Shown piece after piece: positions 26,991 through 36,939 of a DNA stretch of 64,000 nt (the first letter of the stretch is position 1; every line of letters begins with the position of its first letter). Origin of the DNA: an uncultured Muribaculaceae bacterium (GTDB lineage Bacteria; Bacteroidota; Bacteroidia; Bacteroidales; Muribaculaceae); contig CAUBJF010000001.1 of the NCBI GenBank assembly GCA_958436175.1, positions 372,001 to 436,000 of the forward strand, written 5' to 3'. Position numbers and translations under genes: made by a program. A model generated the notes under the pieces. The model did no database searches. It worked only from the letters and a program-made list of their open reading frames with translations, and was not told the origin of the DNA.

Positions 26991-28674
26991 GATACATAAT
27001 ATAAAGACACATACCGCAGCAGACATCATCCTCATGTGGGTGGTGCCTATACTGCTTATCATACCTAACATATTCCTCGACATAACGGAGCAAAGCTATT
27101 CGTGGCTCGACAGGGCTATCAATGTACTCCTCCCTCTCGGAGTATATACCATGCTGATGGCTTGTCAGTCGAAGCCCGGAAAGATGGCGGTACTGCTGTT
27201 CCCTATTATGTTTTTGTGCAGCTTCCAGCTCGTACTGCTCAGCCTATACGGAGAATCCATCATCGCCGTCGACATGTATCTGAATGTTATGACAACCAAC
27301 CCACGGGAAGCCGGCGAGCTGCTGGAAAATCTCATGCCTGCTGTTGCCGTCGTGTGTCTGGCCTACCTGCCTCCCCTTGTCATCGGAATAGTGCGTTGGG
27401 CAAAGGGCTCGAAACTGAGCCGTGAAAAACGCCGCCCGGCTCTGATATGCGGAGCTTGTCTGGGCTTTATCGGATTGGTTTTGATGTGCATAGGGTTATT
27501 CAGCGGCTACAAGCCCGACCGGAAATTGTTCCCGGTCAACGTAATCAGCAACATATTTGAAGCTTTCCGTCGCACTGAACTGGCAGACAACTACTTCGAA
27601 AGTTCTGCCGATTTCCACTACGGAGCAACCCTGACGCGTGATTCTCTTGAGTCCGAGATCTATGTCCTGGTCATCGGTGAAACATCTCGTGCCGACAACT
27701 GGGGACTGAACGGCTATGACCGACCAACAAATCCGCGTCTATCACGCAGGCACGGTCTTGTAACATTCAAAAAGGTCTTATCGGAAAGCAACACCACACA
27801 CAAGAGCGTACCCCTGATGATTTCGCCATGGGATGCAAGGTCTTTCGGAGACTCCATATATAACTCAAAAAGCATTATACAAGCATTCAACGAGACCGGC
27901 TACAGCACAGCATGGTTCTCGAACCAGCAACGCAACCACTCCCTGATAGACTTTTTCGGCGAATGTGCCCATACCTGCGAATTCCTCGAAGACGACGGAA
28001 TCAAACACTACGACGGCGAACTCTGCACACGGCTCCGCAGATTCATACAAGACAATAAGTCAAAGATATTTGCCGTTCTACATACCTATGGCTCCCATTT
28101 CAGTTACACAGAACGTTACCCCCAAAAATATGCGTTCTTCCCCGACGATGGTTCTACGGAGGCATCTCCATCGAACCGTCCGGCACTTATCAATGCCTAC
28201 GACAACTCGATACGCTATGTCGATGCCGTACTCGACAGCGTAGCCGGTATCCTCGAGGAATCAGGACGTAATGCCGCCATGGTCTACGTCGCCGACCACG
28301 GCGAGGACATATTCGACGACGGACGCGAACGCTTTCTCCACGCATCGCCGACGCCTACCTACTGGCAGCTCCACGTTCCGATGATTATATGGATGTCAGA
28401 CACTTACCGGCACACCCATCCCGACAAGTATGAAGCGGCTGTAGCTAACAGCGGCAAGAACATCTCATCGAGCCGTAGTGCATTCCATACGCTTCTATCC
28501 CTTTCAGGCATCGAAACGCCTTATTACTCTCCCGAGGGAGCTATCACCGAGGACTGCTATACAGAGCCTCGACGCCTATACCTCGATGATTACAACGACG
28601 CTATAGATTTACATCATTCCGGCCTCCGGGAATCTGATTTCGCACAACTATCAAAGGCCAGAATCACATATTGA
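26977..28674 (+). CDS. Phosphoethanolamine transferase (EptA/CptA-like, sulfatase superfamily)
   Basis: A 565-residue inner-membrane enzyme. About five N-terminal transmembrane helices (residues ~20-175) are followed by a periplasmic alkaline-phosphatase-type domain. The nucleophile threonine is in 'VIGETSRADNWGLNGY' (T236), and 'YVADHGED' supplies zinc ligands later in the domain. Such enzymes move phosphoethanolamine from phosphatidylethanolamine to lipid A or core sugar, lowering surface charge and polymyxin binding. The acceptor cannot be told from sequence. The overlap with the upstream barrel gene suggests an envelope operon. Confidence 0.92.
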   Translation: MKHSEIHNIKTHTAADIILMWVVPILLIIPNIFLDITEQSYSWLDRAINVLLPLGVYTMLMACQSKPGKMAVLLFPIMFLCSFQLVLLSLYGESIIAVDMYLNVMTTNPREAGELLENLMPAVAVVCLAYLPPLVIGIVRWAKGSKLSREKRRPALICGACLGFIGLVLMCIGLFSGYKPDRKLFPVNVISNIFEAFRRTELADNYFESSADFHYGATLTRDSLESEIYVLVIGETSRADNWGLNGYDRPTNPRLSRRHGLVTFKKVLSESNTTHKSVPLMISPWDARSFGDSIYNSKSIIQAFNETGYSTAWFSNQQRNHSLIDFFGECAHTCEFLEDDGIKHYDGELCTRLRRFIQDNKSKIFAVLHTYGSHFSYTERYPQKYAFFPDDGSTEASPSNRPALINAYDNSIRYVDAVLDSVAGILEESGRNAAMVYVADHGEDIFDDGRERFLHASPTPTYWQLHVPMIIWMSDTYRHTHPDKYEAAVANSGKNISSSRSAFHTLLSLSGIETPYYSPEGAITEDCYTEPRRLYLDDYNDAIDLHHSGLRESDFAQLSKARITY

Positions 28675-28684
28675 CAAACCAAAC

Positions 28685-29494
28685 ATGTCTTCGTTCACAG
28701 AATTAGAACCGCTGAAAGAGCACCTCGACTCCCTTGTCGAGAGATACAACACAAAGGCTTTCATTGCCGACGATCCCGTTCAGTTCGCCCTGCGCTACAG
28801 CGACCCCCGCGACATAGAGATCGCATCGCTGCTGGTCAGTACCATAGCCTGGGGCAAACGTAGTATGATACTGCGAAACGCCGACCGTATGCTCGCCCGT
28901 CTTGGCGACGAACCATACCATTTCGTCACTGAGGGCGATATAGAGAGCATCGACGAGTCCAACATACACCGTACCTTCTTCGGACGGCATCTGCGCCACT
29001 ATCTCCGAGGATTGCGCGAGGTGTATTCACGATTCGGTTCCCTGGAGAATTTCGCAGCAACGCTAAAGGCACAGGATTCCGAAGCTCCGGCATGGGTCAT
29101 TGCAGAAGCACTCAACAGGGTCCTCGCCGATGCCAATAGCACCTGCCGTCTCGACGGTCCGGACCGCTGCCTGCCGTCGCAGGTCGACAAATCAGCCCTG
29201 AAACGTTTCAATATGGCCCTTCGATGGCTTGTCAGGCGCGACGGCATAGTAGACCCAGGCGTATGGACCCTGCTGAAGCCTTCCCAGCTCTACATCCCCC
29301 TCGATGTCCATTCGGGAAACACGGCACGAGCTCTCGGACTCCTGGAACGCAAGCAGAACGACCGCCGAGCCGTTGAAGAGCTGACGTCGGCACTACGCAT
29401 TTTCAACCCGGACGACCCCGTCATCTATGACTTCGCACTCTTCGGAGCCGGAGTTTATGCAGGAGCAGAGCCAAGTTTGCAGGATATTTCGTAA
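28685..29494 (+). CDS. TIGR02757 / DUF2400 family protein
   Basis: A 269-residue soluble protein. 'DIEIASLLVSTIAWGKR' near the N-terminus, 'FNMALRWLVRRDGIVDPGVW' in the middle and 'YIPLDVHSGNTARALGLL' toward the end are hallmark stretches of TIGR02757, a family of helical proteins found in Bacteroidota and some other phyla. The function is not established; a helix-hairpin-helix glycosylase-like fold has been suggested for relatives, which I cannot confirm. It follows the phosphoethanolamine transferase gene by 10 bp. The TAA stop overlaps a -7 box for the next gene. Confidence 0.88.
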   Translation: MSSFTELEPLKEHLDSLVERYNTKAFIADDPVQFALRYSDPRDIEIASLLVSTIAWGKRSMILRNADRMLARLGDEPYHFVTEGDIESIDESNIHRTFFGRHLRHYLRGLREVYSRFGSLENFAATLKAQDSEAPAWVIAEALNRVLADANSTCRLDGPDRCLPSQVDKSALKRFNMALRWLVRRDGIVDPGVWTLLKPSQLYIPLDVHSGNTARALGLLERKQNDRRAVEELTSALRIFNPDDPVIYDFALFGAGVYAGAEPSLQDIS

Positions 29495-29499
29495 CTTTG
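29492..29499 (+). promoter_or_regulatory. -7 box of the GH3 gene
   Basis: TAACTTTG fits TAnnTTTG and overlaps the stop codon of the preceding gene. No TTTG lies at the normal 19-21 nt distance (the nearest is only 12 nt upstream), so this promoter is weaker or activator dependent if real. Confidence 0.4.
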
Positions 29500-29542
29500 C
29501 ACAAGCTATAACTCATCGACCTTTCGTCACTGATAATTTACC

Positions 29543-31864
29543 ATGAAGATTCACAAGGCTTGCCTGCTGCTCTTTTCTGCTCTCCTCTCTTTTCATGCCG
29601 GCGCACAAATCTACAAGGATGCTTCGGCCGACATAGACTCTCGTGTGGAGGACCTGCTCGGACGCATGACTCTGGACGAGAAAATCGCACAGATGAGCAT
29701 GAACGGCATGGACGCTTACCGTTCCCTCCCAGACGGCGTGGGAGTGGTGGAAAGCCCATTCATAACTGTTGAAGATATTGCCCGTATGTCGGCAGAGACA
29801 AAACAGTTTGCTCGCGAACATACACGCCTCGGAATACCTCCGATCCAAATCGGAGAGTGTCTTCACGGACAGCTGGCTAAAGGAGCAACTATCTTCCCGC
29901 AGGCAATAGCGCAAGGCTGTACATGGAATCCCGGACTTATCGAAGAGATGGCATCGGCCATAGCGCTGGAAGCCTCGACTTCAGGCGTAGACCAGGCGCT
30001 GTCGCCTCTTTTCGACCTCGCCCGCGACCCTCGCTACGGACGCACGGAAGAATGCTATGGGGAAGATCCCTGCCTTGTCGCCGAAATGGGACTCGCCTTT
30101 GTAGAAGGCATGCAGGGCAAAGCCGACTACACCCGTAAACACGGCATAGAACCAGGAAAAGTCATGTGTACGGCAAAGCATTTCGCAGGCTACAGCGTAC
30201 CTCTCGGGGGCATCAATCTCGGCCCGGCATCCATCGGCGAACGCGATATGCATACACTCCATCTCCTCCCCTTCGAAACAGTGGTCAAAGAAGGCAACGT
30301 CTGTGCCGTTATGCCCTCCTATAACGAGGTCGACGGTATCCCGGCTCATTCGAACCGCTGGTTGCTTACCGATGTATTGAGAGAAGAATGGGGCTTTCCC
30401 GGTGTGGTATTTACCGACTACGGCAGCCTCAGCCATCTGTACAATTTCCACAAAGTAGCCTCCGGGCCTGACGAATCTGCCGTGATGGCACTCGATGCAG
30501 GTGTCGACATCGAGGCCGCACGCCCAGACGTGTACGCCCGTCTTCATGAGCTCGTTGAGAAAGGGGCTGTCAGTGAAGATGCTATCGACAATGCCGTAAG
30601 GAGGATCCTCCGGCTCAAATTCATGGCCGGACTTTTCGACAAGCCATATCCCGATGTCAATAAGATAAAGGAAATCGTACACACTCCGCAACATGTCGCT
30701 CTGGCGCGCAGAGTAGCGGAAGAATCTGCCGTGCTCCTTAAGAATGATAACAACATACTGCCTCTCGATATCTCCAAACTCAAATCCATAGCCGTCATAG
30801 GGCCAAATGCCGACCAGGTTCAATACGGCGATTACTGCTATACTCGCGACAACAGGTCCGGTATCACCGTTCTGGAAGGGCTGAAGGAAAAATTAGACGA
30901 CAAGGTCCAGTTCAACTATGCCAAGGGCTGCAATATCACCGGCACAGACCGCAGCGGATTCGACGAAGCCGTAGAGGCAGCCTCTAAAAGCGACCTCGCG
31001 GTAGTCGTACTTGGGGAAACAAGCGTCATACTGTCCGGCCTGGGCTGGGGTGTCGGTCTTGGAGAGGACGAGCCCAAAGACCCATTTGTCACCGGCGAAG
31101 GCTACGATGTCACCGACCTTAATCCAACCGGAGTACAGCGCGAACTCCTCCAGGCCGTCTATGCCACAGGAACACCAGTAGTCCTCGTCCTTGTACATGG
31201 CCGTCCATGGTCCATCGACTGGGAAAAAGAACATATCCCGGCCATACTGGAAGCTTGGTTCCCCGGCGAACAGGGAGGGCTGGCTATCGCCGACATACTG
31301 ACAGGCGATGTGAATCCTTCAGGACGCCTCAGTTGCTCATTCCCCAAATCCGCAGGCCATCTACCTGTATTCCACGACTATAAACCGAGTGCGAGAGGCA
31401 TCAACCGTGAGCCCGGCACACCCGACAATCCGGGACGGGACTACGTTTTCTCATCGCCGGAGCCTCTGTTCGCTTTCGGACATGGTCTCAGCTATACGGA
31501 CTTCGAATACAGCGATCTTTCGGTAACTCCTTGCGCCGACGGAAATTCATTCTCTGCTGAAGTAAAAGTGAAGAATACAGGAAGCCGTCCCGGCAAGGAA
31601 GTAGTGCAGCTATACATAAATGATGCGGTAAGTTCCGTCACTACTCCTGTCAAAGCCCTCCGCAAGTTCAAAAAGATAGACCTCGCTCCGGGAGCATCGG
31701 AAACCGTCAGCTTCGTTCTCGAAGCCCGCGACCTTGCTTTGTGGAACCGAAATATGGAACACGTCGTCGAACCGGGCGAATTCCGGGCTATGATAGGTCG
31801 CTCGGCAGAAGATATCGTGCTGACGGAATCTTTCTTCGTCGATAAGCCGGTTGCCGTAGACTGA
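29543..31864 (+). CDS. Glycoside hydrolase family 3 (beta-glucosidase-like), secreted
   Basis: A 773-residue enzyme with a signal peptide (about 1-21, 'LLLFSALLSFHAGA'). The N-terminal (beta/alpha)8 domain contains 'CTAKHFAGY' and the nucleophile aspartate in 'VVFTDYGS' (D292; most GH3 have SDW/SDY). An (alpha/beta)6 sandwich follows ('SIAVIGPNADQ', 'AWFPGEQGG'), then a fibronectin-III-like domain at the C-terminus ('ALRKFKKIDLAPGAS'). The domain order is that of periplasmic beta-glucosidases/beta-xylosidases. It is followed 11 bp later by an amino-acid symporter gene. The sugar specificity is unknown. Confidence 0.94.
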   Translation: MKIHKACLLLFSALLSFHAGAQIYKDASADIDSRVEDLLGRMTLDEKIAQMSMNGMDAYRSLPDGVGVVESPFITVEDIARMSAETKQFAREHTRLGIPPIQIGECLHGQLAKGATIFPQAIAQGCTWNPGLIEEMASAIALEASTSGVDQALSPLFDLARDPRYGRTEECYGEDPCLVAEMGLAFVEGMQGKADYTRKHGIEPGKVMCTAKHFAGYSVPLGGINLGPASIGERDMHTLHLLPFETVVKEGNVCAVMPSYNEVDGIPAHSNRWLLTDVLREEWGFPGVVFTDYGSLSHLYNFHKVASGPDESAVMALDAGVDIEAARPDVYARLHELVEKGAVSEDAIDNAVRRILRLKFMAGLFDKPYPDVNKIKEIVHTPQHVALARRVAEESAVLLKNDNNILPLDISKLKSIAVIGPNADQVQYGDYCYTRDNRSGITVLEGLKEKLDDKVQFNYAKGCNITGTDRSGFDEAVEAASKSDLAVVVLGETSVILSGLGWGVGLGEDEPKDPFVTGEGYDVTDLNPTGVQRELLQAVYATGTPVVLVLVHGRPWSIDWEKEHIPAILEAWFPGEQGGLAIADILTGDVNPSGRLSCSFPKSAGHLPVFHDYKPSARGINREPGTPDNPGRDYVFSSPEPLFAFGHGLSYTDFEYSDLSVTPCADGNSFSAEVKVKNTGSRPGKEVVQLYINDAVSSVTTPVKALRKFKKIDLAPGASETVSFVLEARDLALWNRNMEHVVEPGEFRAMIGRSAEDIVLTESFFVDKPVAVD

Positions 31865-31875
31865 AATCTTTCCTC

Positions 31876-33279
31876 ATGGAGATTATCAACACAATAAACG
31901 ATGTGCTTTGGAGCTACGTAATGATAGCGATGCTCCTTGTTTGGGCAGTCTACTTCACGATCCGCACCAAAGGTGTACAGTTCCGCATGATAGGCGAGAT
32001 GTTCCGTCTTCTCGCCAACAGCGGACGCAAACATGATGATGTTCGTGACGAAAGTCCGTCTGCACACCGTGTTTCTTCTTTCCAAGCCTTCGCCGTGTCG
32101 ATTGCCAGCCGCGTAGGTACAGGCAATCTGGCGGGTGTGGCTACGGCGATAGCTCTCGGAGGCCCGGGAGCCGTGATGTGGATGTGGATAATCGCTTTGC
32201 TTGGGAGTGCCAATGCATTCGTGGAGTCAAGTCTCGCCCAGCTTTTCAAAATCCGGGGCAAGAATTCATTTCGCGGCGGCCCGGCATATTATATCCTCTA
32301 CGGCATTGGGAAGCGGTGGTGGGCCGTCATCTTCGCCGTATTGATAACGGTCACTTTCGGTCTCGCCTTCAATTCCGTACAGTCCAACACTATCGCCGAG
32401 TCCCTCTCGTCGTACTCCGTCTCACCTCTCTGGGCCGGAATAATACTTGCAGTACTGACGGCCCTCGTGATCTGTGGCGGCATAACCCGCATATCACGTT
32501 TCAGCCAGATAGTCGTGCCGGTGATGGCCATTGCCTATATATTATTGGCCCTTGTCATCATGGTCCTTAACCTCAAACTCTTGCCTGATGTTTTCGTCCG
32601 GATATTCGACGATGCCTTCAACTTCGAGGCCGGTCTCGGAGGCGCACTCGGAGCCACCATCCTCATGGGCATAAAACGCGGACTTTTCAGCAACGAGGCC
32701 GGCGAAGGATCCGCACCGAACGTTGCCGCCACAGCATCGGTATCCCACCCCGTGAAACAAGGTCTAATCCAGACACTGGGGGTATTCACCGACACTCTCA
32801 TAATCTGCTCGTGCACAGCCTTCATCATACTCCTCGGCGGCAACTTCGACGACAGCGTCAACGGCATAGCGCTCACTCAGTCAGCCCTCGACAGTGAACT
32901 CGGTTACGGCATGGGGACCCTTTTCGTGGCTGTAGCCATATTTTTCTTCGCGTTCACGAGCATCGTCGCAAATTACTATTACGGCGAGACAAACATACGT
33001 TTCATCACGCCTCGACGCTGGGTAATATGGGTCTACCGGCTTTTCGTTGTCGCGATGGTATTCATCGGGGCGTGCGCCACACTCGATTTCGTATGGGCTT
33101 TGGCCGACATTACCATGGCTCTGATGACTTTCTGCAATCTCGCGGCGATTATGCTCCTCGGGAGATACGCCGTCCGCCTGCTAAGGGACTACCGGCAGCA
33201 ACTCAAAGAGGGCAAAGATCCCGTCTATCATTCGAGCACCATCCCCGAACTCGCCTCCAAGACTAAATGCTGGGACTGA
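31876..33279 (+). CDS. Alanine/glycine:cation symporter (AGCS family)
   Basis: A 467-residue integral membrane protein with about 10-11 helices. 'RVGTGNLAGVATAIALGGPGAVMWMW' is the AGCS signature near the first third, and 'GIKRGLFSNEAGEGSAPN' is the second conserved segment (substrate/sodium site). The family imports alanine or glycine with Na+ or H+. It lies 11 bp after the GH3 gene, so the two are probably co-transcribed although their functions are not obviously linked. The exact amino acid is not decidable. Confidence 0.93.
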   Translation: MEIINTINDVLWSYVMIAMLLVWAVYFTIRTKGVQFRMIGEMFRLLANSGRKHDDVRDESPSAHRVSSFQAFAVSIASRVGTGNLAGVATAIALGGPGAVMWMWIIALLGSANAFVESSLAQLFKIRGKNSFRGGPAYYILYGIGKRWWAVIFAVLITVTFGLAFNSVQSNTIAESLSSYSVSPLWAGIILAVLTALVICGGITRISRFSQIVVPVMAIAYILLALVIMVLNLKLLPDVFVRIFDDAFNFEAGLGGALGATILMGIKRGLFSNEAGEGSAPNVAATASVSHPVKQGLIQTLGVFTDTLIICSCTAFIILLGGNFDDSVNGIALTQSALDSELGYGMGTLFVAVAIFFFAFTSIVANYYYGETNIRFITPRRWVIWVYRLFVVAMVFIGACATLDFVWALADITMALMTFCNLAAIMLLGRYAVRLLRDYRQQLKEGKDPVYHSSTIPELASKTKCWD

Positions 33280-33375
33280 CCTGCGCAGCCACCTCAAGAA
33301 AAAGCTCTTTAGTATGAAAATCAAGCATAGCTGCCCGACAACATATCAAAGAGCCGATAACAGATGAAAGCTTTA

Positions 33376-33870
33376 TTACATGCAGCCGAATATAAAGGCG
33401 AATATGTAGGCTCCAAGGTGGTAGCCCATGCAGAAACGGCTGAAGCCGTACGACATCGTGGCTTCGAATTTAGTGGCCGCGCTATTGGAGAAAAGCCAGC
33501 GCATCGACACTACATCATAAAAGTTTGAGACTGCGAAGACGGCTACGGCGATACCAAAACCCACCGAGCATACAGCGAACATTATAAGACCCATGTCAGA
33601 AATTGAATCAGACAGGGCACCCATCACGCATATCGCACCTAAGGTACTGAGCGCAAGAGTAAAAACATCGCCTACCATTTTTGAAGTAGGCGTTCCCGTG
33701 AACGCTATCAGCAGAGAGACTGCGAGCAGATTCATAAGCATCGGGTGGTCAGTGTCTTTTATCAGAGCGGCCTCGGGATGCACGTTGAGCGCCATGATTA
33801 TAAACGGCATCAGGATTATGACCGATGCTATTTCGAGATTGGCGATGAGCCACGATAGTGCTGTTCTCAT
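33376..33870 (-). CDS. Unrecognised four-TM protein, third gene of an unknown operon
   Basis: A 164-residue hydrophobic protein with four likely membrane helices (about residues 10-28, 46-61, 70-90, 94-115) and a C-terminal segment 'FSRFCMGYHLGAYIFAFIFGCM' that may form a fifth. No enzymatic motif is seen and I do not recognise the family. It lies 3 bp after the second gene of the operon. Together the three genes encode a large TM/coiled-coil protein, a small helical protein and this small membrane protein, which suggests a membrane complex. Confidence 0.75.
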   Translation of the reverse strand: MRTALSWLIANLEIASVIILMPFIIMALNVHPEAALIKDTDHPMLMNLLAVSLLIAFTGTPTSKMVGDVFTLALSTLGAICVMGALSDSISDMGLIMFAVCSVGFGIAVAVFAVSNFYDVVSMRWLFSNSAATKFEATMSYGFSRFCMGYHLGAYIFAFIFGCM

Positions 33871-33873
33871 ATG

Positions 33874-34320
33874 TCAGAAATCTAATAAAGGTTGTGATTT
33901 ATCGCTGAATCGCGCCACAAAGGTCTGGAAATCGGCCAGCGGCGAACTCGTGACGATAGTGCTTATCTGGTGCATGGCTGCCACTATGAGATCCCGGTCG
34001 CCGCATGCGAGGGCATGGTCGAGAGCTCGGTAGTGTGCCGAAAGAGCTTCATGGCGTTCGCCGAAGGTGCGCTCGATTAGCTCCTTGGTGGCATAGAATT
34101 TGGCAGCGGTCTTTGCCATTTCGACCTGGCTCCATTGTTCTGTCATTTTCACCTGGGCGTTGAGTCGCTGGCTTTCTGCATATACGTCGGTTACCTGTGA
34201 GGCGAGGTCGAGGCCCTGCATAACCACCTGCTCGTTGGCTTTGACGAGAGTGAGGATATTCTGTGTCTGCTCGAGAGTATCGGCGCGTCGATTTGCAGTC
34301 ATTTGATTGTCGTGGTTCAT
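33874..34320 (-). CDS. Unrecognised small helical protein, second gene of an unknown operon
   Basis: A 148-residue soluble protein predicted as almost wholly helical: a long amphipathic first half ('TLEQTQNILTLVKANEQVVMQGLDLASQV...') likely to form a coiled coil, then two or three short helices around 'HYRALDHALACGDRDLIVAAMHQI'. There is no signal peptide or membrane segment. Its ATG overlaps the stop of the large upstream gene (ATGA, 4 bp), a sign of coupled translation and so of a stoichiometric partner. No known family is recognised. Confidence 0.75.
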   Translation of the reverse strand: MNHDNQMTANRRADTLEQTQNILTLVKANEQVVMQGLDLASQVTDVYAESQRLNAQVKMTEQWSQVEMAKTAAKFYATKELIERTFGERHEALSAHYRALDHALACGDRDLIVAAMHQISTIVTSSPLADFQTFVARFSDKSQPLLDF

Positions 34321-36545
34321 ATTTTAGAGTCTGAGATTGATTTATATTCCTTTATTGCCAGAACGAGCTGCTGCAGTTCCTGCAAGCTTACCGATTCCGG
34401 CTTGCGGTCTGAGAAGACTTTGTCGCGCAATGGCTCATAGACAGCCATGAAGCCTTCGTTGACTTTGACCATCGCCCCTATCAGCTCTATAGCACGCGAG
34501 GCTTTGGCCTGGCTGTCGAGGAATTGCTCTACGAGTTCTTCCATTTTGGTTGTAAGTTCCTGCTGGGTTTCCAGACAGCGTGCAATAAGTGCGTTGCGCT
34601 CTTTCCATGCTTCTATAGCGCTGTTGATGGCAGTAACAACAGCTACGCCTGCGGCTGTGGCGAGAGCCTCTTTAGGATTCTTCTTATAGTATTTCATTGC
34701 AGCCTTGTCGTTGAGCACGTTGTTGACTGCTGTGGCTACCGCGCCTATGGAAGAGTCCAGAATATCCACCGCGGTCTGCTTCATTCCGACGGCTTCGATG
34801 CCTTTAACGTCGACAGAGCCGGCAGAAAGGGCGGCGAGTGTATCGTCGGTGCGAGTAAGGGTACCCCCATTGGCAGTCTCGTGGATGATGTTGACGAGTT
34901 CGGCACCGAGATAGAGGTTGCGGTAGGCAACCATGCGCGTCATGCCGAGCGAGGCGTTGATCTGCCCGACGAGTTTACCGAAACTGTTGACCTGCTCTGC
35001 AAATGAGTTGTAGCATTGCTGCATCTGCTTTGTCTTTTTCTCCACTTTCTTGCTGTCGTGCTCGAGAAAGGTGCCGGAAGTATCGATGTCGAGGAGTTCC
35101 TGAAAATCGTCAATCACTCCATCAATATCAATGAAGTTCCGGTTCTTGTCGTCAAGCCGCTTCAGTCGTCCTTTCGTGGCAGCGTCGGGAGTTTCATTGG
35201 CGCGAAGCTCTTTTACAGAATTTTTCGACAAAGCCCACTCGAAAGGCTGGTAGAGACTCTTATCTCCGGCTTCACTCCTAACGGAATACCTGTAGAAGAG
35301 AGTGATCTTTTTATCAAAGAATTGAACGAGAGAAGAAACCTTAGTTTCGGGTGTCATTGCTGAGATCTGTTTTCTCTCGTCCATCATTTTGATGAACGTC
35401 TCGTGGGCATCGGAGAAAGTCCAATTATTGAGATTCCGAATAGGTAGAGCCAACTCACGGTTAAGTAGGGTACGCATGATTCTTTCTCTTCTGGATTCCA
35501 AAGAACTGATGATGCCCGGATAGGTTTTTTCGTAGTAAGTATAATATACGAAACCTCTATCATTCAACTTATCTTTCTGTTTCTTTGCTTCATCATTGTC
35601 ATGCACGTCTTTCCGCCATTGGATTATTTTGCGACAATTCATAACGGAACTTACGGACATGTAGACAAACATCATAGGAACCCCCCACAGAAAAGCTGTC
35701 TGAGTCCATCCCCAGGTATTCCAGGGTATGTCGAATATGAATTTTAGGATCCATATAATGACATGGAAAGCCAGCAGCAACCCTATAACTACAAACAGTA
35801 CCATTGGGGCGAACACCAAGGAGAACTCCTCTGGTTTTTCAATGTTTTCTACAGTCTTTATGTTATCGATTCGCTTGGAGATATTATCGCATATTGCTTT
35901 GGCAATATCGCGCCTCTCTTCGGCAAGGCTGATTTCTCTTTGGAATATCTTTTCTCCGTCAACAAGTTGTCCCTCAAGGATGGAATCCTGAGTGTCACAA
36001 AGACTCTGACGACGGCTTTGTAATAAGCCGGCGATTCTTTCGCTTAACTTGTCATATTCATACTTGCATTCTTCGAGCCTGCTCTCAAGCTCCTTAGATT
36101 TCGATGTGTCATAGACATCCTTGTCGAACTCCCATTCTTTCATTTTAGAGCGATAAATGAAATAGCCGGTGGCAGCCGCAATTATAAGAATGCCAATGAA
36201 GACCAGAAAGTAGATTTGAAGACTTCCAGTAAACCATTTCCATTCTGCTTTCGTGTTGTCGCTTGTGCTAAAGATTAAGACAAGACATCCAAGCGCATAA
36301 ATTAATATTGTTACGAAACTTGCTCCGACAATGTCTTTGATCGGATGGTTCACATAGTCTGAAATGATTGGTTTCGGGCCAGGTGCAGGGATGATGACTG
36401 TCGAATCAAGCGAAGCTTTTAGCTCCTTTCCATTACTGTCAATTTCATCCTCCTCTTCGCGGAGACGCGAAAGCCTGACTTTGAAGTGCTCTTCCTTTTC
36501 ACGGAAGCGCTCCCGCCAAGGCTTCTTCTTTTCTGATTGTTCCAT
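34317..36545 (-). CDS. Unrecognised large membrane/coiled-coil protein, first gene of an unknown operon
   Basis: A 742-residue protein starting at the ATG for 'MEQSEKKKPW'; the 49 in-frame residues upstream begin at a non-ATG codon and lie in a structured leader. Visible parts: a charged N-terminus with a coiled coil (~8-35), two membrane helices (~71-93 and ~109-131), a periplasm- or cytosol-facing coiled coil (~145-225), two more helices (~234-258 and ~272-291) and a ~450-residue helical C-terminal domain with another hydrophobic but short stretch ('ALATAAGVAVVTAI', ~630-645). No ATPase, nuclease or protease motif is evident. It shares an operon with two small partners and faces a divergent WYL-type regulator. 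Parts of the gene look more AT-rich than neighbours, which may indicate transfer. Confidence 0.8.
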   Translation of the reverse strand: MEQSEKKKPWRERFREKEEHFKVRLSRLREEEDEIDSNGKELKASLDSTVIIPAPGPKPIISDYVNHPIKDIVGASFVTILIYALGCLVLIFSTSDNTKAEWKWFTGSLQIYFLVFIGILIIAAATGYFIYRSKMKEWEFDKDVYDTSKSKELESRLEECKYEYDKLSERIAGLLQSRRQSLCDTQDSILEGQLVDGEKIFQREISLAEERRDIAKAICDNISKRIDNIKTVENIEKPEEFSLVFAPMVLFVVIGLLLAFHVIIWILKFIFDIPWNTWGWTQTAFLWGVPMMFVYMSVSSVMNCRKIIQWRKDVHDNDEAKKQKDKLNDRGFVYYTYYEKTYPGIISSLESRRERIMRTLLNRELALPIRNLNNWTFSDAHETFIKMMDERKQISAMTPETKVSSLVQFFDKKITLFYRYSVRSEAGDKSLYQPFEWALSKNSVKELRANETPDAATKGRLKRLDDKNRNFIDIDGVIDDFQELLDIDTSGTFLEHDSKKVEKKTKQMQQCYNSFAEQVNSFGKLVGQINASLGMTRMVAYRNLYLGAELVNIIHETANGGTLTRTDDTLAALSAGSVDVKGIEAVGMKQTAVDILDSSIGAVATAVNNVLNDKAAMKYYKKNPKEALATAAGVAVVTAINSAIEAWKERNALIARCLETQQELTTKMEELVEQFLDSQAKASRAIELIGAMVKVNEGFMAVYEPLRDKVFSDRKPESVSLQELQQLVLAIKEYKSISDSKI

Positions 36546-36933
36546 GCTATTGCTTTTAGTTTGATTGGTTTCGATAAGGTCAAAAAGCAAGAAAGACGTG
36601 GGGCGTATGCCGCCTCGCGTCCATCGTTTGAAGGTAATGCCGACTTGATCAGGGGAACGAGTTCCTTGCGTCTTGCCGGCAAGTCCGGCCAAGGAACCTT
36701 ATGCAGAATGGAACATTGAAGAGACATTATCCCCACGCCTCTGATGTTATGCCGACACCGTTGCCCGATTGCCTTTTACGGGCAATCATGCATAGCATTA
36801 GCTTACAATCAAAGTGAGGACGATAGTCTTGCGCTTCCGTCTTCTGCGTTTTCTAAACTTGGCCGGTTTTTCAAACGAGACTTGGCATGCTGTCTACGCC
36901 TTCTTGCAGTGCCGGATTTTTAATCCCGGCTAC
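36546..36933 (-). other. Long structured 5' leader of the unknown three-gene operon
   Basis: About 390 nt separate the predicted transcription start from the ATG. Within it are at least three hairpins: GTTCCTTG/CAAGGAAC (36661-36697) enclosing the 12-bp palindrome CTTGCCGGCAAG, GATTGCC/GGCAATC (36767-36787), and GCCGG/CCGGC around an A/T loop (36911-36930). No known riboswitch class was recognised. It may be an attenuator, a regulatory leader, or remnants of another element. Confidence 0.45.
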
Positions 36934-36939
36934 TGAGCG

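Noticed and set aside
29981..30823. 280-codon open frame on the minus strand
   Set aside because: Antisense to the GH3 catalytic domain; no independent support.
36546..36692. 49 extra N-terminal residues on the large unknown membrane protein
   Set aside because: They start at a non-ATG codon within the structured leader and have no domain-like composition; the ATG at 36545 is preferred.
36661..36697. Inverted repeat considered as an insertion-sequence end
   Set aside because: No transposase gene, no second end and no target duplication were found; treated as leader RNA structure instead.
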